Counted from the stretch's first letter, positions 7,415-15,420 are shown. The stretch: DNA of 27,606 nt from Collinsella sp. (GCA_031292915.1 JAUMSH010000024.1:1-27606), one strand, 5' to 3'. Numbers and translations are program-made. Notes: generated by a model from the sequence alone, not told the origin.

Positions 7415-8095
7415 ATGCGGGTTTTGATCACGGGCGCTTCGGGCGGTATCGGAGCCGCATGCGTGCAGCGCTTTTTGGACGAGGGCCACGAGGTTGTGGG
7501 CTTTGATCTGCTGCCGGCGGCGGTCGAACACGAGCGCTACCGCCATCTGATCGTTGATGTCCGCGAGCCGGGCTCGTTTCCAGGCGACCTTGAACCCCAG
7601 GTGATCGTGAACGTTGCCGGTACGCAGGATTCGGCCGATGACATCGCCGCCAACCTGTATGGCACCATCAACGTGACCGAGCGCTACGCCTTTGCGGGGG
7701 AGGGGCTTGCCGCCAAGCCGGTGCCGGCTATCCAATCCGTGGTCAATGTGGGGTCGGCGAGCGGGCATACGGGATCGGAGTTTCCTGCCTATGCTGCCAG
7801 CAAGGGCGGCGTTATCGCCTACACCAAGAACCTTGCAAACCGTCTGGCGCCGCAGGCCATCGCCAACAGTGTGGACCCGGGCGGCGTTATCACGCCGCTC
7901 AACCGTTGCGTGATGGAAGACGAGCGCCTGTGGAATCAGATTATGGAGCTCACGCCGCTTAAACGCTGGGCCACCGCCCAAGAGATCGCCGAGTGGATCT
8001 ACTTTGTGGGCGTGACCAACCGGTTTATGACCGGACAGAGTCTGTTGATCGATGGCGGCGAGGCCGGCCGCACACAATTTATTTGGCCCGAATAG
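7415..8095 (+). CDS. Short-chain dehydrogenase/reductase (SDR)
   Basis: 226 residues, classical SDR fold. The cofactor motif TGASGGIG is at residues 6-13, NVAG (NNAG equivalent) at 66-69, a catalytic Ser in VGSASG at 112-117, and the YxxxK pair Tyr126/Lys130 in YAASKGG. The late VDPGGVITPL matches the usual PG motif, and the end (GQSLLIDGGEAG) is typical of FabG-like enzymes. An Asp after the second beta strand (FDLLP, residue 31) favours NAD(H). It is slightly shorter than most (about 250) because the region after NVAG is compact. The substrate is unknown. AAGGAG lies 5 nt before the ATG. A strong terminator follows immediately. Confidence 0.88.
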   Translation: MRVLITGASGGIGAACVQRFLDEGHEVVGFDLLPAAVEHERYRHLIVDVREPGSFPGDLEPQVIVNVAGTQDSADDIAANLYGTINVTERYAFAGEGLAAKPVPAIQSVVNVGSASGHTGSEFPAYAASKGGVIAYTKNLANRLAPQAIANSVDPGGVITPLNRCVMEDERLWNQIMELTPLKRWATAQEIAEWIYFVGVTNRFMTGQSLLIDGGEAGRTQFIWPE

Positions 8096-8096
8096 G

Positions 8097-8132
8097 AAAC
8101 GCGCCCGATGGAAAGCCGTCGGGCGCGTTTTT
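8097..8132 (+). terminator. Strong rho-independent terminator after the SDR gene
   Basis: A 15-bp stem (8097-8111 with 8116-8130, one G-T pair) closes an AAAG loop and runs into T residues. It lies between the convergent SDR and ung genes and could also serve ung on the minus strand, though with a shorter T-tract. Confidence 0.85.
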
Positions 8133-8145
8133 GGTATATCGATTG

Positions 8146-8871
8146 TTAGTCGAGGCAAGTCCAGTTGACGGGGGTCGAGCCGTGTTGTTCGAGTAGCCGA
8201 TTGGCAGCGGAGAAGGGGCGCGACCCCATAAAAGCGGGGAGTTCTGCTGTGGCGCGGTTGGCCGAAAGCGGCGAGGGGTGCGTGGAGGCCAGGCAGAACT
8301 TGTCGGTTGCCTTGCCCGCGCCGATCGCGGCGAGCTTTCCTTCGACCATCTGCTGAGCAAAGCGGCCCCATGCCAAAAAGACTACCGACTGGGGCAGCTG
8401 ACAGCAGCATTCGATAACGTAGTCGGTGAGCGTGCTCCAGCCCAGTTTGGCGTGCGAGTTGGCGGCATGCTCGCGCACGGTGAGCGTAGTGTTGAGGAGC
8501 AGGACGCCCTGTTGTGCCCATGGGGTTAGGTCTCCCGTGGCGGGAATGGGGCAGCCCAGGTCGGCATTGAGTTCCTTGTAGATGTTGCGCAGGCTCGGCG
8601 GCAACTTGGTTTGCGTCGCGGGGACCGAGAACGACAGCCCCATTGCCTGGTTGGGTCCGTGATAGGGGTCTTGACCCAAGATGACAACCTTGACCTGGTC
8701 GGCTGGCGTGTAGGCGAGGGCATTGAGGATGTCGTCTTGTGCCGGGTAGATGGTCTGCTCGGCACGCAAAAGGGCGATGCGCTCGAGCAGCTGGTTCGTA
8801 GTGTCACGTACCGGCTGCGGCGCATCGCCCAACCAAGTTGCTATGTTGCGGTCGCGGGTTGCGGTGTCCAT
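8146..8871 (-). CDS. ung: Uracil-DNA glycosylase, family 1
   Basis: 241 residues, typical length. It removes uracil from DNA as the first step of base excision repair. The catalytic water-activating motif GQDPYHGP is at residues 66-73, the uracil-binding LLNTTLTV at 125-132 and the minor-groove loop HPSPLS at 198-203 with the catalytic His. The start is the ATG at 8871, with AAAGGAG on the minus strand 5 nt before it. It is monocistronic by its position between a terminator and a -10-like box. Confidence 0.96.
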   Translation of the reverse strand: MDTATRDRNIATWLGDAPQPVRDTTNQLLERIALLRAEQTIYPAQDDILNALAYTPADQVKVVILGQDPYHGPNQAMGLSFSVPATQTKLPPSLRNIYKELNADLGCPIPATGDLTPWAQQGVLLLNTTLTVREHAANSHAKLGWSTLTDYVIECCCQLPQSVVFLAWGRFAQQMVEGKLAAIGAGKATDKFCLASTHPSPLSANRATAELPAFMGSRPFSAANRLLEQHGSTPVNWTCLD

Positions 8872-8906
8872 GGGGCTCCTTTATGGCAGATGCTCTGTTG
8901 GCATCT

Positions 8907-8912
8907 ATTGTA
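8907..8912 (-). promoter_or_regulatory. Candidate -10 box (TACAAT) of ung
   Basis: The minus strand reads TACAAT 35 nt before the ung start. No -35 consensus is visible, and the box overlaps the hairpin that probably ends the upstream exporter transcript. Confidence 0.35.
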
Positions 8913-8931
8913 AAGGCGTCCGAAGACCTTT
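8912..8931 (-). terminator. Possible terminator of the EamA exporter gene
   Basis: On the minus strand AAAGGTC and GACGCCTTT form a short stem around a TTCG tetraloop with a 2-nt bulge. A UNCG loop is stabilising, but the T-tract is only three bases. Confidence 0.4.
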
Positions 8932-8958
8932 ATGCCGCGGCTACAAAAGGTGAGGCGC

Positions 8959-9861
8959 TTACGAGGCTCGCTCGGGCGTTCCTGCCATACGGGTGTGTCC
9001 ATGTGCGCGGAGGCGCGGAAGCTCGACGGTTGCCACCATGACGCCGGTGAGGATGAGGGCGGCGCCAAAGAAGGCGATGGGGCTCAGGACCTCGCCGACC
9101 AGGAAGAACGAAAAGACGGCGGAGCAGACCGGCTCGAGCGAGAAGGCGAAGCCGGTGGTCTCGGCGGGCACGTGGGGCTGCACGAGCGTCTGGGTGATAA
9201 AGCCGTAGGCAGAGCAGATGAGTGCGAGCGCGACGACAACGACGATCTCGCTGGGCGTGCTGGGAAGCGTGAAGCCGCCAAAGACGCATGCGGCAATGCC
9301 CGAGAACAGGCCGCCGAAGCCCAGCTGCCAAACGCCCAGAGCAAGCGGATCGACTTCTTCGACAAAGCGCTTGGCGACAATGATGTGCCCGGCATAGACA
9401 AAGGCGGAGAGCAGCATGATGATTGCGCCGGGATTCAGGCTGGTAAAGTCGGCGCCCGAGAGCAACAACATACCGCAGGTGACGATGGCGGTGCCGACGA
9501 GCACTTTGCGCTCGGGGGCGCGACGCAGCAGGGCGGCGTTGGCAAACGGCACGATCACGACCGTCAGGCTCTGCAAAAAGCCGGCGGTGGAGGCGGAGGT
9601 GAGGCTGGAGCCCAGGCACATGCAGGTGAGCTCGGTTGCCATAATGGCGCCGATGATGGCGGCACGGACCATAAGGTCGCGGTTGATGCGCAACGCGTGC
9701 TTGTGGAAGAGCAGCAGGCAGACCACAAAGGCGATGATGCAGCGTAGCGCGACGATGCTCGTGGCGTTCATGCTGTCCATGCCGATCTTCATGAGGGGGT
9801 ACGAAAAGCCCCATGCGACGGGAACGGAAAATGAGAGCGCGATTGCTTTTTTGCGATCCAT
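8959..9861 (-). CDS. DMT superfamily (EamA) transporter
   Basis: 300 residues with ten predicted transmembrane helices arranged as two EamA repeats of about 140 residues, the standard layout for drug/metabolite exporters. The N-terminus (AWGFSYPLMKIGMD) and the second-repeat segment (FSGIAACVFGG ... FAFSLEPVCSAVFSFFLVGE) carry the family signature, including the conserved Glu-Pro near residue 234. The start is the ATG at 9861 with AAAGGAG 5 nt upstream. It is transcribed divergently from the LysR-type gene at 10020, and a LysR regulator commonly controls its divergent neighbour. The substrate is unknown. Confidence 0.88.
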   Translation of the reverse strand: MDRKKAIALSFSVPVAWGFSYPLMKIGMDSMNATSIVALRCIIAFVVCLLLFHKHALRINRDLMVRAAIIGAIMATELTCMCLGSSLTSASTAGFLQSLTVVIVPFANAALLRRAPERKVLVGTAIVTCGMLLLSGADFTSLNPGAIIMLLSAFVYAGHIIVAKRFVEEVDPLALGVWQLGFGGLFSGIAACVFGGFTLPSTPSEIVVVVALALICSAYGFITQTLVQPHVPAETTGFAFSLEPVCSAVFSFFLVGEVLSPIAFFGAALILTGVMVATVELPRLRAHGHTRMAGTPERAS

Positions 9862-10019
9862 GGGGCTCCTTTTGTTACAGAACGGTTTCGTAAAAAGGAT
9901 TCTGCTCCCAGATTTGGATGTAGTAAAGCGAATGTATCTTCAGTATGATTAAGAAACGCTAAAGTAGGCACGAAAAGCGCTGGCAAAACGTTTTACGGCT
10001 TCATTGATGTGGAGGCACG

Positions 10020-10886
10020 ATGGCATCGCGGTATCAGATTGTTTGTATGGTGGTCGATCGCGGCAGCCTTAAAGGCGCAGCGGACGAGCTGGGCTATACG
10101 CAAAGTGCGGTGAGCCAGGCCGTCAAGGCGCTCGAGCGCGAGCTGGGTACCACGCTTATCGAGCGCGGAAAGCAGGGCGTTTCGCTTACGCGCGACGGCA
10201 AGCAGTATCTGCCGTACCTGCGCCAGATCGTGACCGCCGAGGCCGAGCTCGAGGGCAAGCGCCAGGAGCTGCTGGGGCTTTCGTCGACTGATATTCGCAT
10301 CGCGACGTTTACCAACGTGAGTCGAACCGTATTGCCGCGCGTGATCCGCGATTTTGGAGCCCTGCACCCGGGCGTACGCTTTACCCTCAAGCAGGGCGAT
10401 TACACGCGCAACGCCCAGTGGGTGCACGATGGCGTGGTTGATTTTTGCTTTACGGCACGCGGATTTACCGCTGGGCTCGAAAAGCGCGTGGTCTATCACG
10501 ACGAGTTGGTGACATTGTTGCCGGCCGCGCATCCGCTGGCGGCAAAGGAAAAGGTGACGCTCGCCGACCTGGCGTCCGAGCCGTTTGTGCTGCTGGATGA
10601 GGGCGAACAGAGCCTGGTGCTCGATGCATTCGCGGCGCATGGGCTGTCGCCGCACGTGACGAGTGAGGTGACCGATGACTACACCATTATGGCGATGGTG
10701 GAGGAGGGCCTGGGCGTGAGCATGCTCTATCGCCGTACCGTCGAGGGTATGCGGGCCGATATTCGCGTGCGTCCCATCGTGCACGCTCCCTCGCGCGACG
10801 TGGTGGCCGCCTGGCGCAGCTGGGACACCATGCCCATCGCCACGAGGCGCTTTATCGACTATATGAGCTCGCATATTGTCAATTAA
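10020..10886 (+). CDS. LysR family transcriptional regulator
   Basis: 288 residues. The N-terminal winged helix-turn-helix spans about residues 1-58 (GSLKGAADELGYTQSAVSQAVKALERELG), followed by a linker helix and a two-lobed LysR substrate-binding domain (about 88-286). The N-terminus is a few residues shorter than usual, but GGAGG 4 nt before the ATG at 10020 supports this start. The 158-nt divergent spacer from the EamA gene is the probable regulated region. The effector is unknown. It ends 27 nt from the convergent MATE gene. Confidence 0.9.
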   Translation: MASRYQIVCMVVDRGSLKGAADELGYTQSAVSQAVKALERELGTTLIERGKQGVSLTRDGKQYLPYLRQIVTAEAELEGKRQELLGLSSTDIRIATFTNVSRTVLPRVIRDFGALHPGVRFTLKQGDYTRNAQWVHDGVVDFCFTARGFTAGLEKRVVYHDELVTLLPAAHPLAAKEKVTLADLASEPFVLLDEGEQSLVLDAFAAHGLSPHVTSEVTDDYTIMAMVEEGLGVSMLYRRTVEGMRADIRVRPIVHAPSRDVVAAWRSWDTMPIATRRFIDYMSSHIVN

Positions 10887-10913
10887 TGACTGGCGTGGCG
10901 TTGAGTGCGGTGT

Positions 10914-12296
10914 TTAGCGGGCTGTCGCTTTGGCTTGGGTGGCGCGATAGGTGCGTGCCGGGTGGCAAAGTAGTACCGCCACGACCATAAAGAACGCCGT
11001 GGTGCCCAGGCTGATGGGGTAGACCATCATGATGTTCGCAAAGGTGCGGAAGTGCGGGAACACGCAGAACACCCAATAGAAGCGGATGCCGCAGACGCAG
11101 ATCATGGTGATGAGGGCGGGTGTGAGCGAGATGCCAAAGCCGCGCAGGTAGCCTGACATGTTTTCGTAGAACATGCTAAAGGCGTACGCCGGGAAGATCG
11201 AGCACACGCGGATATAGCCGATCGAGACGATGTTGGGATCGCTGTTGAACAGCGATAAGATCTCGCGCCCCAGGCCAACAATAACGATAATCGTGGTGAG
11301 TGCAACGATACCGCCTTCGACCAGGCAGACCTTAAGCGTTTTGGTGCAGCGATCGATCTGGCGGGCGCCGTGGTTTTGTCCCACAAAGGTGGTGCAAGCC
11401 TGGCTAAAGCTGTTGAGCAGGTTGTAGCACACGTACTCCAGGCTCATGGCGGCGCTCGATGCCGCCATGACCTCGGTGCCCAGGCTGTTGATGGCAGACT
11501 GGATGATGATGTTGGCGACGGCAAAGACGGCGCTTTGGATGCCGGCGGGCAGGCCGATTTTGACGATGCGCTTGAGGGCGACGGGGTCGATAGCCAAGTC
11601 ACGCGGGGTGACGCGGACGACAGAGTCGGTCTTGAGCAGGCGGATAAAGAGCGTAGCGGCGCTGACGGTGTAGGCGATGGCGGTGGCGATGGCGACGCCC
11701 GCGACGCCCCAGTGGAGTACGGGGACAAAGATGAGGTCCAGGCCAATGTTGAGGACGGTGGACACGGCAAGCGCCTGCAGCGGCATGCGGGTGATGCCGA
11801 CGGAGCGGAAGATCGCGGCCTCAAAGTTGTAGAGCAAGATCGAGGGCATGCTCAGCAAAAAGACGCGCAGGTAGAGCGAAGCGAGCGGCATGGTCTCGGC
11901 GGGAACGTTGAGCGCGGCGAGCATGGGCTCGGCAAAGATCTCGCCCAGAGCGATGACGACAAAGCCCACGAGTGCCATTAAAATCGAGGTATGGACGGCG
12001 CGTTTGACCATGTTCTGATCGTTGCGGCCGATAGCGTTGGCGATGACCACGTTGGAGCCAAGCGACATGCCAATAAACAGGTTGAGCATAAGACTGGTAA
12101 GCGGAACATTGGAGCCAACTGCCGCCATGGCGAGGGTTCCCTGGTCGCCCGAGAAGTTACCGATGATGACCGTGGCAATAAGGTTCGACAGCTGCTCCAA
12201 GATGCTCGTGGCGGCCACGGGGAAGGCGAACAGGGGGATATTGCGCCACAGCGAGCCGGTGGTCATGTCAATGTGCTTAGATACGGTGTCAGCCAT
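10914..12296 (-). CDS. MATE family efflux transporter
   Basis: 460 residues, twelve predicted helices in two MatE repeats (about 15-175 and 240-400). Features of the MepA/DinF-like branch include PLFAFPVAATSILEQLSNLIATVIIG near the start, the conserved Gln-rich ILEQ, and FVGQNHGARQIDR at about 310, which resembles the family's QN.GA...R motif. It exports cations or drugs using Na+ or H+. The start is the ATG at 12296, whose ribosome binding site (GAGATTGAGAG) is weak. A TATCAT -10-like box on the minus strand lies about 48 nt upstream (12344-12349). Substrates cannot be inferred. Confidence 0.92.
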   Translation of the reverse strand: MADTVSKHIDMTTGSLWRNIPLFAFPVAATSILEQLSNLIATVIIGNFSGDQGTLAMAAVGSNVPLTSLMLNLFIGMSLGSNVVIANAIGRNDQNMVKRAVHTSILMALVGFVVIALGEIFAEPMLAALNVPAETMPLASLYLRVFLLSMPSILLYNFEAAIFRSVGITRMPLQALAVSTVLNIGLDLIFVPVLHWGVAGVAIATAIAYTVSAATLFIRLLKTDSVVRVTPRDLAIDPVALKRIVKIGLPAGIQSAVFAVANIIIQSAINSLGTEVMAASSAAMSLEYVCYNLLNSFSQACTTFVGQNHGARQIDRCTKTLKVCLVEGGIVALTTIIVIVGLGREILSLFNSDPNIVSIGYIRVCSIFPAYAFSMFYENMSGYLRGFGISLTPALITMICVCGIRFYWVFCVFPHFRTFANIMMVYPISLGTTAFFMVVAVLLCHPARTYRATQAKATAR

Positions 12297-12364
12297 GCGC
12301 TCTCAATCTCTAACATGCTATTTTGCGCTTATTTGCGCAGACGATGATACTCCTAATGCAACCA

Positions 12365-12418
12365 GTCGGCACTTAGGGACGTTCCTTTTCTGTCGGCAGC
12401 TGGGGACACTCCTTATCT
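12365..12418 (+). repeat. Two tandem 27-bp copies of a GGGAC-centred repeat
   Basis: Units 12365-12391 and 12392-12418 match at 21 of 27 positions. Each begins GTCGGCA and contains GGGAC then TCCTT. The first unit is nearly identical to the minus strand of 128-150. No coding function is apparent. Confidence 0.65.
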
Positions 12419-12425
12419 CTTCTAA

Positions 12426-12456
12426 CTAGTCATTCAAGAACGTCCCCAATGACTAG
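12426..12456 (+). repeat. Palindromic repeat with GGGGACGTTC centre
   Basis: CTAGTCATT (12426-12434) and AATGACTAG (12448-12456) are perfect 9-bp arms around a 13-nt centre that reads GGGGACGTTCTTG on the minus strand. It has the same design as the palindromes at 13330, 18162, 21889 and 23147. Confidence 0.65.
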
Positions 12457-12471
12457 GTGGGGAAGGCGTGC

Positions 12472-12477
12472 GACAAT
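12472..12477 (+). promoter_or_regulatory. Candidate -10 box (GACAAT) of rlmA
   Basis: GACAAT lies 35 nt before the rlmA start, next to the repeat cluster. The -35 region would fall at the right arm of the palindrome ending at 12456. Confidence 0.35.
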
Positions 12478-12512
12478 GGTGGGCGTTGTGTAGTCCGCGC
12501 TAAGGAGTTGCC

Positions 12513-13328
12513 ATGTTGTTGTGTCCCGTTTGCCATGAGCCGTTGGTGGACAATGAACGCGGTGCTGCATGCGCGGGCGGACACCGGTTTGACCGTGCGC
12601 GCGAGGGCTATCTATATCTGCTGCGCTCATCCAAGAGCGGCGACTCCATGGGCGATCCCAAGTCGCAGGCGCGTAGCCGTCGTGACTTTCTGAACCGCGG
12701 ATACTACGCGCCGTTGCGCGATGCGATGGTTGAGCTGGTGCGCGAGCGGGTGTCTGGCCGTGCCGCGTCAACGAACGGTTCCATGACGCTGCTCGATATT
12801 TGCTGCGGCGAGGGCTATTACACGAGTGCCATGGGCGCAGTGCCGGGCGTGGATGCTTACGGCTTTGACCTGGGCAAAGAGATGGTGCGCCTTGCCGCCA
12901 AGCGCGGCGATGCGACCTACTTCGTGGCCAATATGAAGGACATCCCCGTGGCCGATGGCGCCTTCGATATGGTGACCGAGCTTTTTGCCCCCTTTAACGA
13001 GCGCGAGTTTGCCCGCGTGCTGGCGCCCGAGGGCTCGCTCTACACCGTGGTGCCGGGCGCCCGTCATCTCTTTGGGCTTAAGGAGGTGCTCTACGACACG
13101 CCGTACCTTAACGATGAGAAGCTGCCGAAGACCACCGAGCTCGAGTTGGTCGGAACGCAGCGGGTGTCTGCGAATATTACGCTTCAGACCCAGGCCGACA
13201 TTGAGGCGGTGTTCCAGATGACGCCGTACTACTATCGCACGCGCCCTGCCGACAAAGAGCGCCTGGCAAACTTGGACACCCTTCAAACCGACATCGACTT
13301 CATCATCGCTGAGTACCGCCACAGCTAA
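12513..13328 (+). CDS. rlmA: 23S rRNA (guanine-N1)-methyltransferase, RlmA family
   Basis: 271 residues. It methylates a guanine of 23S rRNA helix 35 using S-adenosylmethionine (G745 in the RlmA-I branch, G748 in the RlmA-II branch). An N-terminal zinc finger uses Cys4, Cys7, Cys20 and His24. The block HRFDRAREGYLYLL follows, then SMGDPKSQARSRRDFLNRG, closely resembling E. coli RlmA. The SAM-binding motif DICCGEGYYT is at 95-104 and the catalytic-region FAPFNEREFARVL near 155-167. Which branch it belongs to cannot be decided by eye; RlmA-II members influence tylosin resistance. AAGGAG lies 5 nt before the ATG. Confidence 0.9.
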   Translation: MLLCPVCHEPLVDNERGAACAGGHRFDRAREGYLYLLRSSKSGDSMGDPKSQARSRRDFLNRGYYAPLRDAMVELVRERVSGRAASTNGSMTLLDICCGEGYYTSAMGAVPGVDAYGFDLGKEMVRLAAKRGDATYFVANMKDIPVADGAFDMVTELFAPFNEREFARVLAPEGSLYTVVPGARHLFGLKEVLYDTPYLNDEKLPKTTELELVGTQRVSANITLQTQADIEAVFQMTPYYYRTRPADKERLANLDTLQTDIDFIIAEYRHS

Positions 13329-13329
13329 C

Positions 13330-13366
13330 AACCTGCCAAAAAGGGACAGGTTTATTTTGGCAGGTT
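13330..13366 (+). repeat. Palindromic repeat, 12-bp arms, AGGGACAGGTTTA centre
   Basis: AACCTGCCAAAA (13330-13341) and TTTTGGCAGGTT (13355-13366) are perfect arms, beginning just after the rlmA stop. The centre AGGGACAGG shares GGGACAG with the 18 kb and 23 kb elements although the arms differ completely. Confidence 0.7.
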
Positions 13367-13382
13367 TTATCTGGGCAAACGT

Positions 13383-13420
13383 AAAGGGCCGACCGCGGAG
13401 ATGCGCAATCGGCCCTTTTT
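13383..13420 (+). terminator. Rho-independent terminator after rlmA (probably bidirectional)
   Basis: AAAGGGCCGA (13383-13392) pairs with TCGGCCCTTT (13409-13418) and continues into TTTTT. It lies between convergent rlmA and the membrane protein gene. Confidence 0.85.
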
Positions 13421-13456
13421 AGTTGCTTGGCTGCAGAGGTTATGAGAAGCGAGCGC

Positions 13457-13858
13457 TTACAGGCGGTCCTTGTTCTCGGCCTTAACGGCGTGTGCCTGCT
13501 GAACAAAGAACAGGTCGTACACCACGATGACAAAGGCGCCGATGTTGACGGCGCTGCCGCCGAGTGCGGGAAGCGTGAGCACCGCCTGGACAAGCGTGGC
13601 GACCGCGGCAACAATACCGAGCTTAAATGCGCCGTCTACCTGCGAAGGCTTGTTGGCACCCTTGATGCCCGCAACGCCCGCGGCGAGATCGATGAGGCCC
13701 TTGGCGATAACCACGGCCGCGGCGAGCATGGCGTTCGATCCGTAGGTGGACTCGAGCTTGCCGGTCGCGATGCCGGCGATTCCAATGACGAGACTGGCGA
13801 TGCCCAGAACAAAATAAATCAGGGCAAGGATTTTGAGTGTCTTGCGAGCGGCGCTCAT
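13457..13858 (-). CDS. Small four-helix membrane protein, unknown function
   Basis: 133 residues with four hydrophobic segments (about 8-30, 43-65, 78-100 and 103-123), a basic N-terminus (SAARKTLK) and a charged C-terminus (HAVKAENKDRL). Gly/Ala-rich helices and short turns resemble small actinobacterial membrane proteins of the DUF308/DUF4064-like kind, but I do not recognise a named family. The start is the ATG at 13858, preceded by AAAGGACC on the minus strand. A TACAAT box on the minus strand at 13927-13932 is a possible -10. It ends at the bidirectional terminator shared with rlmA. Confidence 0.75.
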   Translation of the reverse strand: MSAARKTLKILALIYFVLGIASLVIGIAGIATGKLESTYGSNAMLAAAVVIAKGLIDLAAGVAGIKGANKPSQVDGAFKLGIVAAVATLVQAVLTLPALGGSAVNIGAFVIVVYDLFFVQQAHAVKAENKDRL

Positions 13859-14086
13859 AGCTGGTCCTTTCGATGCGGGCGCGGAGAATCTGTCGCACCC
13901 AGGTTACGGCACATATCGTGAAGCACATTGTAGTTCAACGGGGCGATGCATGCGTTTGAAAGCGTCTCTTGCCCGCACGGTCCAACCTTTCAAAAAAGAA
14001 AGCTGGGCGTAAGTCAAATCGATGGCAGCGTATGCGCGGCGCTGCGATGATGGGGCCATGGTGAGAGCTGGACCGAAGGAGAAGCC

Positions 14087-14230
14087 ATGATGTACGGAGC
14101 AGGGCAAGTGTGTGAGCCGCGGTCGTTGGGAAGGCGCATGAGTGATTCCGTGATCGCTGCCGTGTGCACGGGATTGATGGCGGTGCTTTGCATTGGGATG
14201 CTGTGGGCCATGTCGCATGTGGGACAATAG
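14087..14230 (+). CDS. 47-residue single-span membrane micro-protein (putative)
   Basis: ATG at 14087, preceded by GAAGGAGA at a 4-6 nt spacing, reads 47 codons to TAG at 14228-14230. The polar, basic N-terminal third (GAGQVCEPRSLGRR) is followed by a hydrophobic segment (about residues 21-43: VIAAVCTGLMAVLCIGMLWAM), predicting one membrane span. An internal ATG at codon 18 (14138) would keep only the span. The sequence resembles no family I can name. The last codons overlap a GACAAT box that may be the -10 of rsmJ. Confidence rests on the ribosome binding site and the clear membrane pattern. Confidence 0.5.
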   Translation: MMYGAGQVCEPRSLGRRMSDSVIAAVCTGLMAVLCIGMLWAMSHVGQ

Positions 14231-14293
14231 CGGACGGTGGGGTGCCGACACAAACGGCGCTCACGTATTCGTTTTGCTTGCTAAGGAGTACCC

Positions 14294-14998
14294 ATGGGCG
14301 TAGTCGATCCCTTTTCTGTTGCTCGGGCCGCGGGGCTTGAGCTGGCCGGGAAGTCCGAGGGGCTCACGCTCACCGACGGCACGATGGAGCTGCGCGCCGA
14401 TTTCACCCGCATGCATCCGCGGCTCAAGCAGGGCCGTTTGCAGCAAGAGCTGCTGGTAAAGGCTGCGCGCGCAAAAGGCGTCGAGTGCCCATGGGCGATT
14501 GATGCCACGGCAGGCTTTGGCGAGGATTCGCTGCTGTTGGCGGCCGCGGGCTTTACCGTCGATCTGTATGAGCAGGATTGCGTGATCGCGGCACTCCTCA
14601 AGGATGCTTTGGATCGCGCGGCAGATGATCCGGCGCTTGCGACAGCCGTGGCGCGCATGCGCTTACATGCGGGCGAGGACAGTATTACCGGCCTTCGCCA
14701 TACAACTGAGCTGATCGGGCAGGGCGAGCTCGCGGCTCCCGACGTGGTGTATCTGGACCCCATGTTTCCCGAGCGTACTAAAAGTGCGGCGGTCAAAAAG
14801 AAGTTCCAGCTCCTACATCATCTGGAACAGCCGTGCGCCGATGAGGAGACGCTGGTCGAAGCTGCGCTTGCGGTGCATCCGCGCAAGGTGGTTATCAAGC
14901 GACCGGTGAAGGGGCCGCTGCTTGCCGGCGTTAAGCCGAGCTATCAACTTGCGGGCAAGGCAGTTCGTTACGATGTTTTAGTGCCGCCGCGCCCGTAA
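14294..14998 (+). CDS. rsmJ: 16S rRNA (guanine1516-N2)-methyltransferase, RsmJ family
   Basis: 234 residues, class I SAM-dependent methyltransferase. Signatures match RsmJ (YhiQ): GRLQQELLVKAA (47-58), the SAM site DATAGFGEDS at 70-79, the acidic loop LYEQD at 91-95, the catalytic YLDPMFPER at 153-161 followed by KSAAVKKK, and the late KRPVKGPLL. In E. coli RsmJ modifies G1516 of 16S rRNA; the same target here is inferred. AAGGAG ends 6 nt before the ATG. It is the second rRNA methyltransferase within 2.5 kb, but the two are separately transcribed. Confidence 0.87.
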   Translation: MGVVDPFSVARAAGLELAGKSEGLTLTDGTMELRADFTRMHPRLKQGRLQQELLVKAARAKGVECPWAIDATAGFGEDSLLLAAAGFTVDLYEQDCVIAALLKDALDRAADDPALATAVARMRLHAGEDSITGLRHTTELIGQGELAAPDVVYLDPMFPERTKSAAVKKKFQLLHHLEQPCADEETLVEAALAVHPRKVVIKRPVKGPLLAGVKPSYQLAGKAVRYDVLVPPRP

Positions 14999-15046
14999 CT
15001 TGCGTGCGATTAGCGGCGCTTCGCTAGCGCCGTGCCGATGCGGCGT

Positions 15047-15343
15047 CTATTTCCATGGGTGCGACGTCAGGTGCCATCCACCGCAGTATTCGCATTTGTA
15101 GCAGGCCAAACCACGCCGCCCGCGGTTTTCGCAGTCGGCCATAACTGCCTCGGCCTCGGCGCGCGTGTCGTAACGGTTTTTGCGCTCGCACGACTTGTAG
15201 CGCCAAGCCTCATCGCGCTCGGCGTCCAAGGCGTCGCGACGCTCGTCCTCGCGCGCAAACAGGTCGCTCATATCGCCGCCGGTGGCAGCGCCCAAAAACT
15301 CGCTTTTGGCCTTTGACCAGGCGGCTCGCTTTTTGCTTCCCAT
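15047..15343 (-). CDS. Conserved small zinc-ribbon-like protein, unknown function
   Basis: 98 residues from the ATG at 15343 (an upstream TTG at 15364 adds seven residues but has no ribosome binding site). The N-terminal two thirds are highly charged and helical (KKRAAWSKAKSEF ... REDERRDALDAERDEAWRY). The C-terminus carries CYKCEYCGGWHLTSHP, a knuckle of three cysteines and two histidines that could bind zinc and resembles the end of many phage and actinobacterial hypothetical proteins. The segment CERKNRYDTRAEAEAVM is typical of the same group. I cannot assign a function. It is divergent from the GNAT gene across a 77-nt spacer with an inverted repeat. Confidence 0.7.
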   Translation of the reverse strand: MGSKKRAAWSKAKSEFLGAATGGDMSDLFAREDERRDALDAERDEAWRYKSCERKNRYDTRAEAEAVMADCENRGRRGLACYKCEYCGGWHLTSHPWK

Positions 15344-15369
15344 CTGCTTCGCGCCCCTCTTCAAACGCT

Positions 15370-15397
15370 GGTATCATTGCTCAATCAAAGTGATACC
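15370..15397. promoter_or_regulatory. Inverted repeat GGTATCA-N14-TGATACC in a divergent promoter region
   Basis: A perfect 7-bp dyad with a 14-nt spacer lies midway between the divergent zinc-ribbon and GNAT genes. TATCAT at 15372-15377 would be a -10 for the GNAT gene (TTCGCG, 18 nt upstream, as a poor -35). Either operator or promoter symmetry could explain it. Confidence 0.45.
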
Positions 15398-15420
15398 AAT
15401 AAACGTGAGGCCGCCGCGTG

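Noticed and set aside
13936..14086. Small RNA or gene in the spacer before the 47-residue ORF
   Set aside because: Short hairpins (CTTTC/GAAAG and GCAGCG/CGCTGC) are visible but no promoter-terminator pair frames them.
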